Part shown: positions 33,645 through 42,506 of the stretch, in pieces
Layout of the letters: every line of letters starts with the position of its first letter
Position numbering within the stretch: position 1 is the stretch's first letter
NCBI RefSeq assembly: GCF_006546825.1
Contig: NZ_VICC01000007.1
Coordinates: 168,014 to 232,013, forward strand
Source of the DNA: Actinomyces oris
GTDB taxonomy: Bacteria; Actinomycetota; Actinomycetes; Actinomycetales; Actinomycetaceae
Direction of reading: 5' to 3'
DNA: 64,000 nucleotides
Translations under genes and position numbers: made by a program
The notes under the pieces: generated by a model
Seen by the model: the letters and a program-made list of their open reading frames with translations, nothing else
The model's database searches: none
Told to the model about the DNA's origin: nothing

Positions 33645-36380
33645 TCAGTTCTTCGAACGGCGAGCCCGCAGCAGCAGGTACCCGCCGACAACCGCGACAC
33701 CCGCAAGGCCCAGGACCAGCAGCGCGTTGGTCCCTGTGCGAGACAGCCTGCTGCCGGCCTTCGCCGCCTGCGTCGGCGCGGCGCTCGGCGCGCTGGCACC
33801 ACTGGTCGGCTGCGCCATGGCGCCGTCAGACGGCCGATCAATCTCATCGGGCTCCATACCCGCCTTCGACGGCACCGCCGCGCTCCGGCTCGGTGCCGGG
33901 CTCGCGCTCGACGACGCCTTCCCCGACGGCGCCGCGGTCGCCTTGGGGTTCATCACCGACGGCGCCCGACCCGTCGCACCCGGCTTGGGGGCCGAGCTCG
34001 GCTGCGCTCCCGGCTTCTCCGACGGCGCAGCGCTGGGCTGCGTGCTCGGCACCTGCGTGGGCTCAGCAGAAGGCGCCACCGTCGGGGCCTGCGTCGGTTC
34101 GGCGGCCGGAGCAGAGGACGTCTCCGGTGCGGGCACAGCGGTCGGCCCGTCGGTCTGCTCAGGCGCGGAGCTCGGCGCCGGGGCCGGCGTGGGCTCCGTG
34201 CTCGGAGCGGTCGTGGGCTCCGGCGCCGGGGCGCTGCTCGGCTCAGGTGCAGCACTCGGCTCAGGCGCGGAGGACGGTGCGGGGGCCTGCGTGGGCTCAG
34301 CGCTCGGCGCCGCCGACGGGGCCGACTTCTCCGTCGGTGCCGCCGAGGGTGCCGCCGTCGGCGACGGTGCCGGGCTCGGCTCCACCGGCTTCTGGCCGCA
34401 CTGCTCGCCGAGCCAGTTCATCGTGAAGTTGCGGTACCAGATGCCGCCGTAGTCGGCGCCGTTATGGGCGTCCTCGCTGAGCAGCCCGATGCTGCCGTCG
34501 GACTGCACGGCGATCGTCGTGTAGCCGACGAAGGGCTCGTGGAACACCTTGCTGGTCGTCCAGGAGGCGCCGTCGTCGCAGGACATCGAGATGGTGCCGC
34601 GGTCGCGCGACCACGGCTTCGGGTTCGGCGAGTGGCTCAGCAGCAGCACCTTGGCGCGCGGGTCGTCCGGGGCGGCGTTCGGGAAGGCGCGGATGATCTG
34701 GGCGTTGTCCACCGAGTCGGGCAGGTTCTGGTCGGACACCGGCTCGCTCCAGGTCTGTCCGCCGTCGGTGGAGTGGGCCACCTTGCGGAAGCCGGAGCCG
34801 TCCGAGGCGCGCGAGTTGAGCATGAGGGACCCGTCGGAGAGCTCAACGACCTTGTTCTCATCCATGCCGGTCCCGATCGGCGTGCCGGCCTGCCACGTCT
34901 TCCCGTGGTCGTCGGAGTAGACCGAGACGGCCTGCACCGCGCCGCCGGCGGTCCTGATCGTGTACTGCTGCACCAGGCGCCCGGCGTGAGGGCCATGCTG
35001 AATCTGGATGCCCTGGCCCGAGGCCGCGAAGCGCGCGGTCCACGGCTTGTCCTTCGTGATGTCCGCGGTGATGGTGCGGTGCGTCCAGGTCCAGCCGTTG
35101 TCCGTGGAGGTCGACACCTCCGCCTGGATGACGCCCCGGTTCTCCGGGTCGGTGCCGGCCTGCGAGCCGCCCCAGCCCTGGTCGTAGGACTTGACGTGGA
35201 AGTTGAAGATCGTGCCCGTCTGGTGGTCGACGACGTAGCTCGGGTCGGAGTAGCCGACCTTCTTGCCGGTCTCCGTGCCCTGGTGGATGTAGGTGGGCGC
35301 CGACCAGGTCTTGCCGCCGTCGGTGGAGCGGCGCTGGACGATGTGGTTCGGGTTGGGGGCGTCGCTGCCGCCGTTGCCGTTGTCCTTCGGGCGCTCGTCG
35401 TAGGAGATGAGCAGGTCCCCGTTGGGGGCGGTGGTGATCGCCGGGATGCGGTAGTTGTCGGTGGCCGTGTTGGGGGCCACGTGCTGGGCCTGGCTCATCG
35501 AGGCCGGCAGCTCCGTGCTCGCGTCGGGCGCCGGCGCGGGCGTGGCCTGCGGGTGGTCGCCGACGACGTTGATCGGGTTGCCGGTGGCGGTGAGCGTCTG
35601 GAGGGCGGCGCCGTCAATGCCGGTGGCCGTCAGGGTGATCGACGGCGTCCAGCGGCCGGCGTCGACGTCGGCCTGCGTGATCGTGTGGGTGAGCGGCTTG
35701 CAGTTGTAGACGGCGCCCTTGCCCGGCTTGAGGCCGCCCCAGTGGCACTGGCGGCCCAGGTCGTCGAAGGAGGACTCGGTGGCGGCGACGTTGATCGTCT
35801 TGTCCGACACCGAGCGCACGCGCACCGTGTAGGTGACGGTGTCGCCCAGCTTGTAGTACTCCTTACTCGACGACGGCGTGATCGACTCGACCCGCAGCGA
35901 GTTGGCCTTGACCGGGCTCGTCGCGCCGCTGATGGTCTCCGGGGTGCTCAGGGCCTTCCCGGCGTACTCCACGGCCTTGACCTCGTAGGCGATCTGCGGG
36001 GTGAAGCCGCCGGCCTTGAGGTCCTCGGCGGTCACCGTGTGCGTGGCCAGGCCGGTGCAGTCGGTCTTGGTCGTCCCGGCCGGGACGTTGCGCCACCGGC
36101 ACTTGGAGACGTTCCCGGACAGGTTCGTCGAGGCCGGGGCGTAGGAGTGGGCCTCGCCGCTGGTGTTGGTGAGGGTGATGTTGAAGGTCATGACATCGCC
36201 GACGGAGTAGAGGCCGTCCGCGGGCGCGTTCACCTGCGTGATGGTGACGTCGGCCAGGCCGTCAGACGTGGGGACGGCGTGCGCCGGGGGTGCGGCGGCG
36301 ATCAGGCCGGTGGCGGCCAGCGGCAGGGAGCCCAGGAGGGCCGGCAGGTGCCTCCGGGAAAAAGGACTGTGCGATGTCAT
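33645..36380 (-). CDS. nanH: Cell-wall-anchored sialidase
   Basis: 911 residues. It cleaves terminal sialic acids from host glycans at the cell surface. A signal peptide (about 1-35) precedes two DUF11-like beta domains (about 40-280) and the six-bladed sialidase domain (about 300-675) with the RIP motif NYRIPAI and Asp boxes STDGGKTW, STDNGWTW, SDDHGKTW and STDGGQTW. A Pro/Ala/Ser/Glu-rich wall-spanning linker of about 170 residues leads to the sorting signal: LSRTG, a hydrophobic helix and RARRSKN. The second position of the sorting motif is Ser rather than the usual Pro. Closely resembles the known Actinomyces enzyme in length and layout. GGAACACC precedes the ATG. Confidence 0.96.
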   Translation of the reverse strand: MTSHSPFSRRHLPALLGSLPLAATGLIAAAPPAHAVPTSDGLADVTITQVNAPADGLYSVGDVMTFNITLTNTSGEAHSYAPASTNLSGNVSKCRWRNVPAGTTKTDCTGLATHTVTAEDLKAGGFTPQIAYEVKAVEYAGKALSTPETISGATSPVKANSLRVESITPSSSKEYYKLGDTVTYTVRVRSVSDKTINVAATESSFDDLGRQCHWGGLKPGKGAVYNCKPLTHTITQADVDAGRWTPSITLTATGIDGAALQTLTATGNPINVVGDHPQATPAPAPDASTELPASMSQAQHVAPNTATDNYRIPAITTAPNGDLLISYDERPKDNGNGGSDAPNPNHIVQRRSTDGGKTWSAPTYIHQGTETGKKVGYSDPSYVVDHQTGTIFNFHVKSYDQGWGGSQAGTDPENRGVIQAEVSTSTDNGWTWTHRTITADITKDKPWTARFAASGQGIQIQHGPHAGRLVQQYTIRTAGGAVQAVSVYSDDHGKTWQAGTPIGTGMDENKVVELSDGSLMLNSRASDGSGFRKVAHSTDGGQTWSEPVSDQNLPDSVDNAQIIRAFPNAAPDDPRAKVLLLSHSPNPKPWSRDRGTISMSCDDGASWTTSKVFHEPFVGYTTIAVQSDGSIGLLSEDAHNGADYGGIWYRNFTMNWLGEQCGQKPVEPSPAPSPTAAPSAAPTEKSAPSAAPSAEPTQAPAPSSAPEPSAAPEPSSAPAPEPTTAPSTEPTPAPAPSSAPEQTDGPTAVPAPETSSAPAAEPTQAPTVAPSAEPTQVPSTQPSAAPSEKPGAQPSSAPKPGATGRAPSVMNPKATAAPSGKASSSASPAPSRSAAVPSKAGMEPDEIDRPSDGAMAQPTSGASAPSAAPTQAAKAGSRLSRTGTNALLVLGLAGVAVVGGYLLLRARRSKN

Positions 36381-36459
36381 AGGTGTTCCGTTCTAGGGTG
36401 CCGAGGCGGCCTTGCCTTCAACAGGAGATGTAGACGGCGGATGTCAGACGTCTCACGAT

Positions 36460-36487
36460 AAGGTAACGGAACATCTCGATTCTGCAA
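36460..36487 (-). promoter_or_regulatory. Candidate nanH promoter
   Basis: On the minus strand TTGCAG (36487-36482) and TACCTT (36465-36460) are 16 bases apart, about 80 bases before the nanH ATG. Confidence 0.5.
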
Positions 36488-36509
36488 AGTCGGGCGAGTC
36501 GCCTTGGCC

Positions 36510-36568
36510 GACCGCTCGGTCCCTGATGGCCCGACCGCTCGGTCCCCAACGTCGCGACCGCTCGGTCC
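36510..36568 (-). promoter_or_regulatory. Three phased GACCGctCGGTC sites upstream of nanH
   Basis: The 13-mer GACCGCTCGGTCC begins at 36510, 36533 and 36556, an exact 23-base period. Each unit is an inverted repeat of 5-base arms around two bases. The nearest lies 22 bases beyond the -35 of the candidate nanH promoter, the position expected for an activator rather than a repressor. The sequence between units is also partly conserved. Confidence 0.65.
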
Positions 36569-36605
36569 CTGACGGCGCGGTGCGCGACGCACACTTCGAC
36601 AGAAT

Positions 36606-36641
36606 CTTCAGAATCGACCCGGAGCCGCGTCGTTTCTGAAG
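36606..36641. terminator. Hairpin after metX
   Basis: CTTCAGAATCGAC pairs with GTCGTTTCTGAAG (one mismatch) over a 10-base loop. It lies 14 bases after the metX stop. The T-run is on the plus-strand side (GTTTTTG), so it would terminate best in that direction but may still act on metX. Confidence 0.55.
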
Positions 36642-36654
36642 TTTTTGTCGATGT

Positions 36655-37875
36655 CTATGCGCCGGCCAGGAAGTCGCGCAGGATCGCGTCCATCTGCTCG
36701 GCCTCGATGAGGAAGCCGTCGTGCCCGTGCAGGGAGCTGATCGTCTCGCGCCTCGCGTCGGGGATGCCGCCGGCCAGCTCCTCGGCCTGGGCGGGCAGGA
36801 AGAGCCGGTCGGAGTCCACGTCCACCACGAGCGTGCGCGCCTGCACCCGCGCCAGCGCCGCCTCGATGCCGCCGCGCCCCGTGCCGACGTCGTGCACCAT
36901 CATCGAGTGGGTGACGATGAGGTAGGTGTTGGCGTCGAAGCGCGCCAGCAGCTTGCCGGCGTGGTAGTCCAGGTAGGACTCGACCTGGTAGCGCCCGCCG
37001 ACCGCCGGGTCCTCCTCGCCCTGGTGACGCCGTCCGAAGCGCTCGTCCAGCTCGGCGGCACTGCGGTAGGTCGTGTGCGCCAGCGCCCGCGCCAGCCCCA
37101 GCCCCCGCACCGGACCCACCGAGTGGGAGTAGTAGTCGCCGTCGAAGAAGAAGGGGTCGGCCACGATCGCCAGCTCCTGCAGGTGGCACCAGGCCAGCTG
37201 GTCGGCGGTCGTCGAGGCGCCGGTGGCCACCAGCGCCAGGTTGCGCACCCGCTGCGGGTGGGTCACCCCCCACTCGATCGCCCGGTGCCCGCCCAGCGAG
37301 GCCCCGATGACCAGGTGGAAGACCTCGATCCCCAGGGCGTCGGCCAGGCGCGCCTCGGCCTCGACGGCGTCGCGCGTGGTCAGCCACGGGAAGCGCGACC
37401 CCCAGGGGCGCCCGTCCGGGGCGGTCGACGACGGACCCGTCGAGCCCTGGCAGCCGCCCAGGATGTTGGCGGCCACCACGAAGTAGCGCTCGGTGTCGAT
37501 GGCCCGCCCGGGCCCCACCAGGTCCGCCCACCAGCCCGGCGTCGGGTGCCCGGGCCCCGCCTCACCGGTGACGTGGGAGTCGCCGGTCAGCGCATGCAGC
37601 ACGAGCACCGCGTTGTCGCGCTGGGGGCTCAGCTCCCCCCAGGTCTCGAAGGCCAGGACCGTGTTGGGCAGAACCTCCCCGGACTCCAGGGGCAGGTCCC
37701 CGATCTCCAGGAACCGGCGGTGCCCCGGCTCGTCGCCGGGCCGCCAGGCGCCCGTGGGGGAGCCGGCCTTGCGGTCCACCAGCTTGGAGGAGGCCGTCCC
37801 CACGCCGTAGGCGGCCGGTTCGGTCTCGGCGCTGCCGCTGGAGACGGGGTAGGAGGAGGACGTGGTCGCACTCAT
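36655..37875 (-). CDS. metX: Homoserine O-acetyltransferase
   Basis: 406 residues. It makes O-acetylhomoserine from homoserine and acetyl-CoA for methionine synthesis. The alpha/beta-hydrolase core has NAVLVLHALTGDSH, GCQGSTGPSS, the nucleophile elbow VIGASLGGHRAIEW, and the acid/base residues in VVDVDSDRLF and SLHGHDGFL. The first 45 residues are a variable extension. The start at 37875, with GAGGCGG upstream, lies 11 bases after the metY stop, so the two form an operon supplying and using the same intermediate. Confidence 0.93.
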   Translation of the reverse strand: MSATTSSSYPVSSGSAETEPAAYGVGTASSKLVDRKAGSPTGAWRPGDEPGHRRFLEIGDLPLESGEVLPNTVLAFETWGELSPQRDNAVLVLHALTGDSHVTGEAGPGHPTPGWWADLVGPGRAIDTERYFVVAANILGGCQGSTGPSSTAPDGRPWGSRFPWLTTRDAVEAEARLADALGIEVFHLVIGASLGGHRAIEWGVTHPQRVRNLALVATGASTTADQLAWCHLQELAIVADPFFFDGDYYSHSVGPVRGLGLARALAHTTYRSAAELDERFGRRHQGEEDPAVGGRYQVESYLDYHAGKLLARFDANTYLIVTHSMMVHDVGTGRGGIEAALARVQARTLVVDVDSDRLFLPAQAEELAGGIPDARRETISSLHGHDGFLIEAEQMDAILRDFLAGA

Positions 37876-37886
37876 AGCACGCCGCC

Positions 37887-39308
37887 TCAGGCCCCGGCCG
37901 CCGCGCTCGGCTCGCCCGCCCCGACGGCCCGGGCCGCCGCCAGGCCGCGCTCGAGGTCGGCCAGGATGTCGTCGATGTGCTCGATCCCCACACTCAGGCG
38001 CACGGTCCCGGCGCTGATCCCGGCCGCGGCCAGGCCGGCGTCGTCGAGCTGGGAGTGCGTGGTGGTGGCCGGGTGGATCGCCAGCGAGCGCACGTCCCCG
38101 ATGTTGGCCAGGTTGGAGAACAGGCTCAGGGCGTCGATGAAGGCCGCCCCCGCCTCGCGCCCACCGGCCAGGTCGAAGGTGAGGATCGAGCCCGCCCCGC
38201 GCGGACAGTACTTGCGGTGACGCTCGTAGTAGGGGCTGGAGGCCAGCCCCGAGTAGCGCACCGAGGCGACGTCGTCGCGCCCCTCCAGCCAGGTGGCCAC
38301 TGCCAGGGCGTTGTCCACGTGCCGCTCCATGCGCAGCGAGAGCGTCTCGATGCCCTGGGCGATGAGGAAGGCCGAGTGCGGCGCCAGCGCGAAACCGAGG
38401 TCGCGCTGGCCCTCGGCGCGCGCCTTGAGGATGAAGGCCAGGTTCGCGCCCAGCGGGCTGCCCACCCCCAGGTCCCGGGCGTAGACCAGGCCGTGGTAGG
38501 ACTCGTCGGGCGTGTTGAAGCCCGGGAAGCGCTCGGGCTGGGCCGCGAAATCGAAGCTGCCGGAGTCCACGATCACGCCCGCCACGGAGGAGCCGTGCCC
38601 GCCCAGGAACTTCGTCGCCGAGGCCACCACGATGTCCGCGCCCCACTCGAAGGGGCGGGTCAGGAAGGGCGAGGCCACCGTGTTGTCCACGACCAGCGGG
38701 ATGCCCAGCTCGTGCGCGGCCGCCGAGATCGCCTCGATGTCCAGGATGTCGCCGCGCGGGTTGGGGATCGACTCCCCGAAGAAGGCGATGGTCCGCTCGT
38801 CGGCCAGCGCCGCCCAGGCGGCCGGGTCGCCCGGATTCGCTACGAAACGCGTCTCAATGCCCAGGCGCGGCAGGGTGTGGGTGAGCAGGTTCGTGGTGCC
38901 GCCGTACAGGGAGGGCGAGGCCACGATGTTGTCCCCGGCCCCGCCCAGCGTCACGAGGGCCAGGGTCGTGGCTGCCTGGCCCGACGACGTCAGCAGTGCC
39001 CCGACGCCGCCCTCCAGGGCCGCGATCCGCTGCTCGACGATGTCATTGGTGGGGTTGGTCAGGCGCGTGTAGATCGGGCCCAGGTCGGTCAGGGCGAAGC
39101 GGGCGGCCGCCTGCTCGGCCGACTCGAAGACGTAGGAGGAGGTCTGGTAGATCGGGATGGCCCGGGCGTGGGCGGGCTCGGCCAGGGGGTCGTGCCCGGC
39201 CTGGACCTGCTTGGTCTCGAAGCGCCAGCCCGCCGGGCTGGTGGGGGAGGGGGTCGGCTCCGCGCTCTGGGGGGCGACCTGGGCGGGGGTGGGGTGCTGG
39301 TCGGTCAT
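37887..39308 (-). CDS. metY: O-acetylhomoserine sulfhydrylase (PLP enzyme)
   Basis: 473 residues. It joins O-acetylhomoserine with sulfide to give homocysteine. The Cys/Met-metabolism PLP family is clear: YQTSSYVFESAEQAAARF, YTRLTNPTND, ALLTSSGQAATTLAL, the PLP lysine in SATKFLGGHGSSVAG, and FALAPHSAFLIAQGIETLSLRMERH, which favours MetY over MetB. The first 30 residues are a Pro-rich extension. AAGGAG is correctly spaced before ATG 39308. metX follows in the same operon. Confidence 0.93.
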   Translation of the reverse strand: MTDQHPTPAQVAPQSAEPTPSPTSPAGWRFETKQVQAGHDPLAEPAHARAIPIYQTSSYVFESAEQAAARFALTDLGPIYTRLTNPTNDIVEQRIAALEGGVGALLTSSGQAATTLALVTLGGAGDNIVASPSLYGGTTNLLTHTLPRLGIETRFVANPGDPAAWAALADERTIAFFGESIPNPRGDILDIEAISAAAHELGIPLVVDNTVASPFLTRPFEWGADIVVASATKFLGGHGSSVAGVIVDSGSFDFAAQPERFPGFNTPDESYHGLVYARDLGVGSPLGANLAFILKARAEGQRDLGFALAPHSAFLIAQGIETLSLRMERHVDNALAVATWLEGRDDVASVRYSGLASSPYYERHRKYCPRGAGSILTFDLAGGREAGAAFIDALSLFSNLANIGDVRSLAIHPATTTHSQLDDAGLAAAGISAGTVRLSVGIEHIDDILADLERGLAAARAVGAGEPSAAAGA

Positions 39309-39399
39309 GAGGACTCCTTGGTGATTCCCGGTGACCGGCGGCGATGTCAGCGTCACGAACGGTGCCTGCCTCGCGCCGGCGAGTGCGGCGCGCTGGTGG

Positions 39400-39475
39400 G
39401 CGGCTGCCTGGGGCCCGCTGGGCTCGGCGTCGGAGCCGGCCAGTAGGAGGGGCGAGGAGTCGTGGCACTGAGTCG
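39400..39475 (-). promoter_or_regulatory. Possible SAM-responsive leader of metYX
   Basis: On the minus strand the leader contains, in order, GTGCCA (39468-39463), GCCCC, CTGGCCGGC (39443-39435) and GCCCCAGG. I recall the same order of short blocks from actinobacterial SAM-IV riboswitches upstream of metY/metX genes. The conserved AACC after CTGGCCGGC is not present, so this may be chance or a diverged form. Confidence 0.3.
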
Positions 39476-39480
39476 TCCGC

Positions 39481-40130
39481 CGTCACCGTTGCTGCAACTT
39501 CTGTGAGGGTGCGGGTGAGGGCGGGGACGCGCACGTGGGCCGACGGCGGCGTGCGCGTCAGCTGCGCATTCGCCCCGTGGTGGGGGTGTCCGGCCGAAGG
39601 GCCTCAGGACGACGGAACATGCTCCGACTTTAGCGGTTTCCTCCGCATGTGGTCCAAACGGGCGTCCGCCATGCGGCCGCGGTGAGAGCTCGGTGCGGGT
39701 GCGGCGTCGGTGCGGTGCCCCCCGCGGCGCCCCCTTGCTGTGGGGCTGGGGTGGCGCGGTTGAGCGTCTTCCCTTAGTGACGGGTCCGGCCGTTTAAACC
39801 CGCAGTGACCTGCACAAACGGTCATTTGTGCCGGATGCCATATCGGTCACAGACATATGACGACGGCTGGGAGCCCCGCCAATGCAGGCACAACCCGCTA
39901 ACTACAGGGGCGTAAGTTACGATTGTGAATAGTGTGAAATCTGTTTTCAGATGGGACCAAAGCGACTAGTGTGGCTTTGTCGCATCCGGGCTGACGCTGC
40001 CTGCCGTCTTCGTCCCCTGATCCGCTCCGCGCCCCCTGATTCCGCGGAACGGATCCCGACGGCGGGCCGACGTCGGTCCCCGGGTGAGGCGTCATCCTCA
40101 CGTTCAGCCCCATCACGACGGAGAACCCCT
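39481..40130. other. Divergent region between metY and the NlpC/P60 gene
   Basis: About 650 bases with no gene that I can support. The frame of the NlpC/P60 gene is open back to 39951, but those codons read as Arg/Ser/Pro-rich sequence without a signal. An AT-richer stretch around 39890-39980 probably holds the NlpC/P60 promoter. No c-di-AMP (ydaO) riboswitch could be recognised. Confidence 0.5.
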
Positions 40131-41525
40131 GTGAGCCCGATCCCCTCAAGACGGCACGGACACGGTGTCGTCGCCACCGCAGTCGTGGCCTTGGCATGCA
40201 CCCTGGCGCCGTCGGTGCTCGCCGACCCCGTGGACCAGAGCGACATCGATCGCTCCAAGGCCTCCGAGCGCTCGACCTCCACCTCCATCGCCTCCCTGGA
40301 GGCGCGGCTCGCCCAGGAGAGCAGCAACCTGGAGGAAGCCCAGATCAAGGCTCAGTCCGCCAACGAGGACTACCTGGCCGCCGTCGACGAGCTCAACAAG
40401 GCCACCAAGGACGCCCAGACCGCCCAGGCCAACGCGGACTCCGCCGCCTCCAGCACTACGTCGGCCCGCTCCGACCTCGGCTCGATCGTCGTGCAGACCT
40501 ACCAGGAGAGCGGCAACCCGCTCGACCCGCTCACCCCGTACCTGACCAGCGAGTCGCTGGCGGACCTGGCCGACGCCGACGTCGCCCTGACCCGGGCCGG
40601 GGAGAAGAACAACGCCAAGGTCCAGAACGTCGAGGCACTCGAGGCGGTGGCCACGAGTATGCAGACCATCGCCGACCAGAAGGTCAAGGCCAAGGAGGCC
40701 GCCAAGACCTCCGCCGAGACCGCCAAGACCGACGCCGAGGCCGCCGCCAACGAGGCCCAGAGCGCCGTCACCACCACCCGCACCAACCGCCAGAGCCTCA
40801 TCACTCAGCTGGCCGCGCAGCGCAACACCACCGTCGAGCTCGAGACGAAGTACCAGAACCAGGTCGAGTCCGAGCGCAAGGCCCGTGAGGAGGCCGCCGC
40901 CCAGGCCGCAGCCAAGGCGGCCTCAGAGAAGGCCGCCGCCGACCTCGCCCAGAAGCAGGCCGAGCAGGCCGCCGCCCAGCCTCAGGAGTCGGCCCCCGCT
41001 CCCCAGGAGCAGGCGAGCCGGCCCAGCCCGGGCCAGCAGTCCTCGGCCCAGGAACCCGCCACCACCTCCCAGCCGGAGCCCGAGGCAGCCGAAGAGGAGA
41101 CCGCACCTGCACCTGCACCCGCACCGGCCCCGGAGCCTGCGCCCGCGCCGGCGCACTCCGGGAGCGCCGCCTCCACTGCCATCAACGCGGCCATGGGCTA
41201 CCTCGGCACCCCCTACGTGTGGGCCGGGGAGTCGGCCGCGGGCCTGGACTGCTCCGGGCTGACGATGGTCTCCTACGCGGCCGCCGGCGTGGAGCTCACG
41301 CACTCCTCACGCGTGCAGTACGGGGAGGGCTCCCTGGTTCCGCTCGACGCCGCTCAGCCCGGGGACCTGGTCTTCTGGTCCTCCGACGGCAGCCAGTCCG
41401 GCATCTACCACGTCGCCATCTACCTGGGCGACGACATGATGATCGAGGCGCCGACCTTCGGCATGACCGTGCGCGTCACCCCCATGCGCTACTCCGGCAT
41501 CATGCCCTACGCGGTGCGCCTCTAA
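40131..41525 (+). CDS. Secreted NlpC/P60 peptidoglycan hydrolase
   Basis: 464 residues. A signal peptide (about 5-33) is followed by a long coiled coil (about 40-280, rich in Ala, Glu, Lys and Gln), a Pro/Ala/Glu linker (about 280-345) and a C-terminal NlpC/P60 domain. Catalytic Cys is in LDCSGLTMVSY and His in YHVAIYLG, both intact. RipA-like organisation suggests a role in splitting the septum. GTG 40131 with GGAG 8 bases upstream starts the signal peptide. The last codons lie in a 50-base tandem duplication. Confidence 0.88.
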   Translation: MSPIPSRRHGHGVVATAVVALACTLAPSVLADPVDQSDIDRSKASERSTSTSIASLEARLAQESSNLEEAQIKAQSANEDYLAAVDELNKATKDAQTAQANADSAASSTTSARSDLGSIVVQTYQESGNPLDPLTPYLTSESLADLADADVALTRAGEKNNAKVQNVEALEAVATSMQTIADQKVKAKEAAKTSAETAKTDAEAAANEAQSAVTTTRTNRQSLITQLAAQRNTTVELETKYQNQVESERKAREEAAAQAAAKAASEKAAADLAQKQAEQAAAQPQESAPAPQEQASRPSPGQQSSAQEPATTSQPEPEAAEEETAPAPAPAPAPEPAPAPAHSGSAASTAINAAMGYLGTPYVWAGESAAGLDCSGLTMVSYAAAGVELTHSSRVQYGEGSLVPLDAAQPGDLVFWSSDGSQSGIYHVAIYLGDDMMIEAPTFGMTVRVTPMRYSGIMPYAVRL

Positions 41526-41592
41526 GGCTGGGCGGGCGGTACGCCGGCGTCATGCCCTACCCGGTGCGCCTCTGAGGTGGGGCGGGCGGTAC
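41494..41592. repeat. 50-base tandem duplication of the gene end
   Basis: The segment 41494-41543 and its copy at 41544-41592 both read GIMPY/GVMPY..VRL, stop, then GGGCGGGCGGTAC. The second copy lies outside the gene and differs at about six positions. It is a duplicated or recombined 3' end, possibly what is left of a second hydrolase gene. Confidence 0.8.
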
Positions 41593-41671
41593 ACGCGCTC
41601 TCGGCTACCATCCGCGCCGCTCGTTCCTCGCGGCGCTCCCGCCAGACCCGCCACGCCTTCGAGCACGTATT

Positions 41672-41700
41672 CCGCCCGCCCCGAATGTCGGGGCGGGCGG
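41672..41700. terminator. Bidirectional hairpin between NlpC/P60 gene and ppa
   Basis: A perfect 13-bp stem, CCGCCCGCCCCGA with its complement, and a 3-base loop, between convergent genes. Confidence 0.8.
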
Positions 41701-41770
41701 TTCGTCAGTCGCGATCTGTGGGGTCGGTGCGGAGCATATGTGCCGCCCCGCCCCGTGCGGTTGGTGCGTG

Positions 41771-42271
41771 TCAGTGGCCCTCGCGGGCGACGCGGTCAGC
41801 CTCGCGCCGGAAGGACTGGCGGATCTCCTCCTCGGCCTCCTCGCGGCCCACCCAGTGGGCGCCCTCGACGGACTTGCCGGGCTCGAGGTCCTTGTAGACC
41901 TCGAAGAAGTGCTGGATCTCCAGGCGGTGGAACTCCGAGACGTCCTCGATGTCGGTACGCCAGGAGGCGCGCTGGTCGGCGCTGGGCACGCACAGGACCT
42001 TGTCATCGCCGCCCTTCTCATCGCGCATACGGAACATGCCCAGAGCGCGGCAGCGGATGACGCAGCCGGGGAAGGTCGGCTCCTCCAGCAGGACCAGCGC
42101 GTCCAGAGGGTCGCCGTCCTCACCGAGGGTCCCGTCGATGTAGCCGTAGTCGTCGGGGTAGCGCGTCGAGGTGAAGAGCATGCGGTCCAGGCGGATTCGA
42201 CCGGTCTCGTGATCGATCTCGTACTTGTTGCGGTTGCCCTTGGGGATCTCAATCGTGACGTCGAACTCCAC
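41771..42271 (-). CDS. ppa: Inorganic pyrophosphatase, family I
   Basis: 166 residues. It hydrolyses pyrophosphate to phosphate in the cytoplasm. Signature residues are intact: [34 protein letters not shown] (metal-binding Asp cluster) and PSADQR. Starts at GTG 42271 with AAGGAGG 8 bases upstream. Single gene convergent with the NlpC/P60 gene. Confidence 0.95.
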   Translation of the reverse strand: MEFDVTIEIPKGNRNKYEIDHETGRIRLDRMLFTSTRYPDDYGYIDGTLGEDGDPLDALVLLEEPTFPGCVIRCRALGMFRMRDEKGGDDKVLCVPSADQRASWRTDIEDVSEFHRLEIQHFFEVYKDLEPGKSVEGAHWVGREEAEEEIRQSFRREADRVAREGH

Positions 42272-42506
42272 GGGGAGCCTCCTTCGCTCGTGTCTGCAGC
42301 TCGTTGGGCGCTGGAGCGGCGCCTGGTGGTCGGCGTCGATCCGGCGGGGCGGGTATTGATGGCACTAGTGTGGCGCACGACAGCGCCTGAGGTCGGTAAA
42401 CGCGTACTCTGCACGTCGGTGCACGGGTGGCAGTAACCTCCTGGGCGCCCCACCTACTTGATATACAGGCCATCCCAGCCTGTCCACAACCCAGTCCGGA
42501 GGACGT

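Noticed and set aside
34464..36461. A 665-residue plus-strand open frame
   Set aside because: It is antisense to nanH, lacks a ribosome site and any family pattern.
36655..38646. A 663-residue open frame ending with MetX
   Set aside because: Only the part from 37875 matches MetX and has a ribosome site. The upstream part is the shadow of metY in another frame.
39800..40130. c-di-AMP (ydaO) riboswitch before the NlpC/P60 gene
   Set aside because: Such riboswitches often precede wall-hydrolase genes in actinobacteria, but the conserved GGGGGA and GGGGUGAAUC blocks are not both present in the right order.
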